Shown piece after piece: positions 59,729 to 64,000 of a stretch of 64,000 nucleotides of DNA. The stretch spans positions 240,463 through 304,462 of the forward strand of contig NZ_QZVT01000004.1 in assembly GCF_003602275.1 (NCBI RefSeq), given 5' to 3'. Below the pieces are notes generated by a model, which was not told where the DNA came from, ran no database searches, and saw only the letters and a program-made list of their open reading frames with translations. This DNA comes from Arthrobacter cheniae (GTDB lineage Bacteria; Actinomycetota; Actinomycetes; Actinomycetales; Micrococcaceae). Each line of letters begins with the position of its first letter. Position 1 is the stretch's first letter. The position numbers and the translations under genes were made by a program.

Positions 59729-60721
59729 GTGAGCAAGACATTGCGTTGGGGCGTACTGGGCACCGCCCGCATCATCCGCAAGACGATCCCGGCGTTGCAG
59801 CAGACACGGAACGGTGAGGTCATAGGTATCGCCTCCCGTACGGAGGAAAGGGCCAGGGAGTACGCCGACAAGCATGGCGTACCGCAGGCGTTCAGCTCCT
59901 ACGAGGCGCTGCTTGCCTCGCCGGACATCGACGCTGTTTACATTTCGCTGCCGAACGCACTGCATCGTGAGTGGGTTCTGAAATCTTTGGACGCAGGCAA
60001 GCACGTCCTGTGTGAGAAGCCCCTTGCGATGAGCGCTGCGGAGGTCGAGGAGATCACGCGCAAAGCCGAGGAGACCGGACTCCGGGTCCTGGAAGGCTTC
60101 ATGTACCGTTTCCACCCGCGCTTCGAGAAGCTGCAGGAGCTACTCGCGTCCGGTGCAGTGGGTACCTTGACCTTTCTCCACGTCGGACACACCTTCGACG
60201 CCGGCGGAGATGACAACATTCGCTGGTATACCGGTCTCGGCGGTGGTGCACTCTTCGACGCAGGAGGCTACTGCGTCAACGTCAGCCGGATGGTCACGGG
60301 CCAGGAGCCGGTTCACGTCGCAGCCTTCGGCAACTACCGTGACGCCAGCGACACAGGCCGGATCGATACGAGCTTCGCGGGCATGCTGCGCTTTCCCGGA
60401 AGCGCCACCGCCCTCTTCGATACCGGGGTCAACCTCGAGCGCCGCAACTTCCTGGAGCTCACGGGCACCAAGGGCCGGCTCTACCTCGACAATCCTTTCG
60501 GCCTTCTGGAAGAGGACTCCGTTCTGGAGGAGCATCACTTCGGGCAGGACAGCATTCACCACAGGATCAAGGGCGGGAACCACTTCGTACGGATGGGTGA
60601 ACATTTCGCCGACAGTGTTCTGAACGGCGTGCCGCTTCGGTACGATCTGGCAGACGCCGCGAACAACGCGCGGGTGCTGGAAGCGCTCGACAGTGCAGCG
60701 CGATCACAAGACGGCGCCTGA
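59729..60721 (+). CDS. Gfo/Idh/MocA family oxidoreductase
   Basis: NAD(P)-dependent dehydrogenase of 330 residues. Rossmann opening LRWGVLGTARIIRKTIPAL and the motif CEKPLAMSAAEVEEI are clear; substrate-domain landmarks are EGFMYRFHPRFEKLQELL and GGGALFDAGGYCVNVSRM, as in glucose-fructose oxidoreductase-like and dihydrodiol dehydrogenase-like members. GTG at 59729 has AAAAGGAGA seven bases upstream; the longer reading is rejected. Convergent with the HAD phosphatase. Substrate unknown. Confidence 0.92.
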   Translation: MSKTLRWGVLGTARIIRKTIPALQQTRNGEVIGIASRTEERAREYADKHGVPQAFSSYEALLASPDIDAVYISLPNALHREWVLKSLDAGKHVLCEKPLAMSAAEVEEITRKAEETGLRVLEGFMYRFHPRFEKLQELLASGAVGTLTFLHVGHTFDAGGDDNIRWYTGLGGGALFDAGGYCVNVSRMVTGQEPVHVAAFGNYRDASDTGRIDTSFAGMLRFPGSATALFDTGVNLERRNFLELTGTKGRLYLDNPFGLLEEDSVLEEHHFGQDSIHHRIKGGNHFVRMGEHFADSVLNGVPLRYDLADAANNARVLEALDSAARSQDGA

Positions 60722-60786
60722 ACCACGATCCGGAACGTATCGCAGCGGCAGGCAGTGCGCATGAGGGCTGCTCTCGCGGTGAATTC

Positions 60787-61428
60787 CTACAGCGCAGTGG
60801 TCACGTCGGCATTCAGCGTGGCTCGTGGGTTGTGTGAATGCCGCACGCCCACAGTGAATGCTCCAAGTTCCCGGCCGATGCCGAGGTAATGGTCGCTGTC
60901 CTCCAGGACCACGCAGGGGAGCAGGCAATGGGCTCGAAAAACAACTTCCTTGTCCTCGGTAGGTCCGCGTCGAGCAACATCGACGTATCTGGCCAGATTC
61001 CACGATTGCAGGAGTTCTTCGATCAGGTCAGGATTCCCGTTCGATACGACGGTTTGCTGCGCAGCTACTCCTGACAGCGCCGGCATCAATCGTGAGGCTA
61101 CCCACGACGGTTCGAGGCTCCGCTTCGCTGCTTCAGCAACGACGACGGCGCGCTCAGAATAGAGGCCCTGGATCTGACCCGTCTCGGCGGGAAAGCCGCG
61201 TTCGATTAGGCGGCACCAGATCCAGTGCTCGGTGTTCCCTATGAGGTCGGCGAAGAAGTCATCAGCGAAGTGATAGCCCCGACGGCGTGCCAACTCACGA
61301 AAGCTGTCTTCGTGCAGGGGTTCCGTGTGCGCCACCACGCCGTCGAAGTCCCAGATCACCCGGGCACCCGTTCCCTGGATGATCATCGCGGAGATGAGTT
61401 CGTCCGAGTCCCGACCCCAATCAACCAT
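60787..61428 (-). CDS. HAD superfamily hydrolase, beta-phosphoglucomutase-like
   Basis: Phosphatase of 213 residues. Motif I is WDFDGVVAHTEPLH (nucleophile Asp and Asp+2), motif II TVVSNGNPDL, motif III Lys in TEDKEVV, and motif IV VLEDSDHYLGIG. Beta-phosphoglucomutase-like helical cap between I and II. Start at 61428 (MVDWG) or ATG 61386. Codon use is slightly less biased. Substrate unknown. Confidence 0.85.
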   Translation of the reverse strand: MVDWGRDSDELISAMIIQGTGARVIWDFDGVVAHTEPLHEDSFRELARRRGYHFADDFFADLIGNTEHWIWCRLIERGFPAETGQIQGLYSERAVVVAEAAKRSLEPSWVASRLMPALSGVAAQQTVVSNGNPDLIEELLQSWNLARYVDVARRGPTEDKEVVFRAHCLLPCVVLEDSDHYLGIGRELGAFTVGVRHSHNPRATLNADVTTAL

Positions 61429-61640
61429 TCGTCTCGACCTCTCTGTGGGTGACACGTGCCGTCACCCACGACCCGAAGCGTAGCCCGTTCGCTGTAGCGT
61501 CACGGCGACGGCGACACCTACCGCGCTGGATGAGTACGGCGCGCCGGACGAGAACGCGACCAGATTCCGCTTGAGACCTCGCGGACAGTGCCTGTCCGGA
61601 TGACGGTGCGCCACGCCGGTGGTCGGAGCACAATCGGGGC

Positions 61641-62039
61641 ATGACCCTGCGCTGGTACTCCACCGTCATCGAATCCACGGACCATCGAGCCCTCGCCCGG
61701 TGGTGGGCCGAGGCCCTCGGCTGGGACATCATGTTCGAGGACCCCGACGAGGCCGTACTCGTGCCGCCGTGGGCACGCGAGCTTGCGCCGAGGCTCCGCT
61801 TCGAGCAGGTCCCGCCCGGCCTCGTGTTCGTTTCCGTCGAGCACCGTAAGGAGGGCAAGAACCGCCTGCACCTGGATTTTGCGCCGCACACCGGTGACGA
61901 CCGCGACGCGGAGATCGCGCGGCTCCTGGCGCTCGGCGCCGCAAGGGTCGACGTCGGGCAGGGCCCGGACGTGAGCTGGGACGTTCTCGCCGACCCCGAC
62001 GGCAACGAATTCTGCGTGCTGTCCTCGCGCGAGGACTAG
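61641..62039 (+). CDS. VOC superfamily glyoxalase-like protein
   Basis: Protein of 132 residues with one VOC domain: TLRWYSTVIESTDHRALARWWAEALGW opening, HLDFAPHTGDDRDAEIARLLALGA and the terminal DPDGNEFCVL. Metal ligands at His and Glu are plausible. Often a resistance or detoxification protein. Single gene. Confidence 0.85.
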   Translation: MTLRWYSTVIESTDHRALARWWAEALGWDIMFEDPDEAVLVPPWARELAPRLRFEQVPPGLVFVSVEHRKEGKNRLHLDFAPHTGDDRDAEIARLLALGAARVDVGQGPDVSWDVLADPDGNEFCVLSSRED

Positions 62040-62064
62040 GCGCGCGGCAGTCCGACGCCGGTTC

Positions 62065-62877
62065 CTACAGCTCGATGCGCTCTGTCTCGATCACTTCCTT
62101 GCGCACCTGCCCCGTGACCGTTTCGTCGTGCGTGCGCGCCTCGCGGCTGATGCGCACGCGTTCGATGGGGACCACGTCGATCTCGACGCGTGGCTTCTCC
62201 TCGTACAGGACCATTTCGACGACGTCGCCGTTGAAGGCGGTCTCGACGGCCGCGTAGAGCCGGTCGCGCTCGGCCTTGCTGAAGGTGCCTGCACCGTCGT
62301 CGTAGAGGGGTGCTCCATCCTTGACCGGTACGCGCTCCACAACGAGCTCCTCACGCCGGATCTGCACGGTCATGGTGACGTCCTCGGTGACCACGCGCTT
62401 AACGAGGCGTACGCGCTCCGTCTCGCGAAGTTCGGTTCCTACCCGGAGTTGTTCCTCGGAGCGCGTCATCGCGTAGTCGCCCTCGGGGCGGGAGGACTGG
62501 CTGCGGGTGCGGCCGGCGTCGGGAGCTGCCTGGTCCGCAGTGCCGTCGTCGTCCTTTGCCGCCATGAGCCCGTAGTAGCGCAGGAGGTGCTGCTCCTCCT
62601 CCGGGCTGAGGTGCCCGTCCAGCGACATCTTCGGGGAGTCGTACACCTTCGCATGGGTGTAGGGCAGGCGGACGTTGCGGCCGTCGAGGGTTGCGCCGTG
62701 CAGCGGGGCGAACGATTCCGGTTTCCCCATTGTGTGCGTGGTCACGGTCACCCAGCTGGGTTCCCCGGTGGCGTCGTCGACGTAGAGCTGGCCCATGGGA
62801 CCGAGAACTGCTCCGTCCTCGCTCAGCACATTGGCGCCGGCGTTCATCGAGTTCTTCATCTGGTCGAGCGTGATCAT
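62065..62877 (-). CDS. PRC-barrel and DUF2382 domain stress protein (paralogue 2)
   Basis: A 270-residue paralogue of the protein encoded at 13836-14906. The N-terminal PRC-barrel-like part includes LGPMGQLYVDDATGEPSWVTV and SFAPLHGATL; the DUF2382 part begins TRSEEQLRVGTE and ends with RKEVIETERIEL. The linker is shorter and the basic tail absent. ATG at 62877 with AAAGGG upstream. Its promoter shares the AGTAAGC-TGCTTG motif with paralogue 1, supporting a common regulon. Confidence 0.88.
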   Translation of the reverse strand: MITLDQMKNSMNAGANVLSEDGAVLGPMGQLYVDDATGEPSWVTVTTHTMGKPESFAPLHGATLDGRNVRLPYTHAKVYDSPKMSLDGHLSPEEEQHLLRYYGLMAAKDDDGTADQAAPDAGRTRSQSSRPEGDYAMTRSEEQLRVGTELRETERVRLVKRVVTEDVTMTVQIRREELVVERVPVKDGAPLYDDGAGTFSKAERDRLYAAVETAFNGDVVEMVLYEEKPRVEIDVVPIERVRISREARTHDETVTGQVRKEVIETERIEL

Positions 62878-62909
62878 GATGGCCCTTTCGAGGAGATTGA
62901 CTTTTCATC

Positions 62910-62949
62910 ACCGTAGGTCGCGTCACCCCCGATAGCAAGCATGCTTACT
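62910..62949 (-). promoter_or_regulatory. Promoter of DUF2382 paralogue 2 with shared palindromic motif
   Basis: On the minus strand AGTAAGCATGCTTG (62936-62949) overlaps a -35 TTGCTA (62933-62938); a -10 TACGGT (62910-62915) follows after 17 bp. The motif differs by one base from that of paralogue 1. Confidence 0.7.
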
Positions 62950-63007
62950 ACCCAATTCCCGGTTTGTCGTCCATTCCAGGCCAGCGGCTACCGCTGTCCG
63001 CGCAGCC

Positions 63008-63932
63008 TCAGCCCGTGAGGACCCCGATCACGAGGAACACCATGGGCAGGTACAGCACTCCCGCTACGGTCTGCAGCGTGATGGTGGACGCCATGAGGCG
63101 CGAATCGCCGCCCAGCGCCCTCGCCTTTCCCTCCCGACGACGCCGTCGGGAGGGAAAGGAAGAGGATCACAGTGGCTGCAGGCTCCCCGGTCAGCCCGAA
63201 GAGCAGGCAGCCCGCGATCCCGAGGCCCGGCAGAACCGCGAACTTGACCGCAGTCGCCATCAGCACCGCGCCGAGGTTGCGGCCCATGCTGCGCAGCTCG
63301 AGCGCCGCCCCCACGCACAGCAGGCCGAGCGGCAGTGACGCCGTGCCGAGGGTCCGCACGAATTCGGCGATGCCCGGCGGCAATCCGACGCCGGTTACGT
63401 TGAGCAGGATGCCCATCACGCAGCCGAGGATCAACGGGTTGGTGATGATGCTCCGAACCGTTCCGCCGATGGTGAGTCGCTCCGAGCCGTAGCGAGCGAA
63501 CGCGAGCGTGCAGAGGACGTTCACGAGTGGAACGAGGACGGTATTGGCGATGGCAGCGAGCGCGACGCCGTCGGACCCGAAGAGGGCCAGGGCGATCGAC
63601 AGGCCGAGATAGTTGTTGAACCGGATGCTGCCCTGGATGACCGAGGTGAAGGCCGGTCCATCGAGGTCCAGCCAGCGTTGCGCGATCACGAGACCGAGCG
63701 CCGTGACGATGACGGGTCCGGCGAGGATCGGCGCCATGAGTCCGATCGGCAGGCCCGCGAGATCCGCCGTCGCGGTGCCGTTGATGAACAGGGCCGGCAG
63801 GAGGATGAAGTAGCAGAGCCGCTCGGCCGGCGGCCAGAACGACGGCGAGAGGAAGCTGCGTGCCCTGATGCCGTAACCGAGCGCGATCAGCCCGATCACC
63901 GGACCGAGCGCCACCAGGGTCTGCAGGATCAT
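63008..63932 (-). pseudogene. AEC family transporter gene, frameshifted by an inverted repeat
   Basis: Auxin-efflux-carrier-type membrane transporter gene. The first about 265 codons are a normal ten-helix AEC protein (LVALGPVIGLIALGYG; QGSIRFNNYLGLS; LGTASLPLGLLCVGAALE) up to LFLSLPTASS. After that, another frame continues normally with ARALGGDSRLMASTITLQT and VAGVLYLPMVFLVIGVLTG to a stop at 63008. At the junction ten bases that complete a perfect 16-bp inverted repeat (63124-63159) replace the expected twelve or so. The gene is therefore frameshifted, by templated mutation or assembly artefact. Start at 63932 overlaps an upstream frame as ATGA. Confidence 0.8.
63124..63159. repeat. Perfect 16-bp inverted repeat at AEC frameshift
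   Basis: CCTTTCCCTCCCGACG and its exact reverse complement flank a four-base loop inside the AEC coding region. It coincides precisely with the break in reading frame. Confidence 0.95.
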
Positions 63933-64000
63933 GAGGTGGCGCAGGCTGGACGAGCAGGCGACGCGCGACGCCGGGCTCGTGCCAGGGCTGCGGTCAGGAC
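63929..64000 (-). CDS. C-terminal end of an upstream gene (partial)
   Basis: A minus-strand frame entering from the right edge encodes an Ala/Arg-rich end (ALARARRRASPARPACATS) and stops at 63929-63931, overlapping the AEC start as ATGA. This arrangement suggests the tail of a co-transcribed gene, but 23 codons are too few to identify it. Confidence 0.35.
   Translation of the reverse strand, partial: VLTAALARARRRASPARPACATS

Overview
The window is chromosomal DNA from a high-GC actinobacterium, most likely a member of the Micrococcaceae close to Arthrobacter. This rests on the strong G/C preference at third codon positions, the conserved actinobacterial MSMEG_4193-type phosphatase / DUF3090 / SCO1664-type trio, a mycothiol-transferase-type protein, an allulose/tagatose-3-epimerase family member like those of Arthrobacter, and many apparently leaderless genes. 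No rRNA, tRNA, intact insertion sequence, phage gene or CRISPR array was recognised. The assignment is inference; no database was searched.

Layout. 0-6.3 kb: an M20 amidohydrolase cut by the window edge, a PAS-GGDEF-EAL c-di-GMP protein, an SGNH hydrolase, and a ThuA-like / Gfo-Idh-MocA pair coupled through TGATG. 6.5-8.5 kb: a redox module with a QorB-like reductase, SoxR, and a flavin reductase whose promoter carries a textbook sox box. 8.5-19.4 kb: haloperoxidase-type hydrolase, secreted Pro-rich protein, immune-inhibitor-A metalloprotease, class V aminotransferase, PRC-barrel/DUF2382 stress protein, a Fur/PerR-type regulator with its operator, a small repetitive protein, a luciferase-like monooxygenase, a membrane hydrolase, and a FrnE-type DsbA protein. 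19.4-24.1 kb: a HisD-family dehydrogenase operon with an amino-acid-type ABC importer and a divergent LysR regulator. 24.2-25.7 kb: SelO. 25.7-31.5 kb: a fructose-type (frc) ABC cassette with ROK regulator, kinase and an allulose/tagatose-3-epimerase family enzyme. 31.6-35 kb: the conserved trio, then TerC behind a probable yybP-ykoY manganese riboswitch.

35-45 kb looks like an accessory region. Codon use is less G/C-biased in places and there are three decayed genes (YwqK/MORN-like, D-2-hydroxyacid dehydrogenase, cupin). Intact genes here include an XRE/MmyB-like regulator with an SDR, a BLUF photoreceptor, a phosphoesterase, an EamA exporter with divergent LysR, and an unrecognised polytopic membrane protein. 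At 44.6-47.7 kb lies the most unusual locus: a SipW-type signal-peptide protein followed by a SipW-like signal peptidase fused to what looks like its own substrate, an exported array of four Ig-like repeats.

48-59 kb: an NmrA-like protein, a small conserved protein, and a TetR-controlled operon of permease, two DUF1989 proteins, a urea/guanidine carboxylase and allophanate hydrolase, best read as guanidine (or urea) nitrogen assimilation. 59.7-64 kb: a Gfo/Idh/MocA oxidoreductase, a HAD phosphatase, a VOC protein, a second DUF2382 paralogue sharing a promoter motif with the first, and an AEC transporter broken by a perfect inverted repeat.

A recurring feature is the arrangement TANNNT, six bases, ATG with no needed Shine-Dalgarno, seen before eight genes and in a seven-base variant before a ninth. 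It implies leaderless transcripts and places several regulatory inverted repeats directly over start codons.
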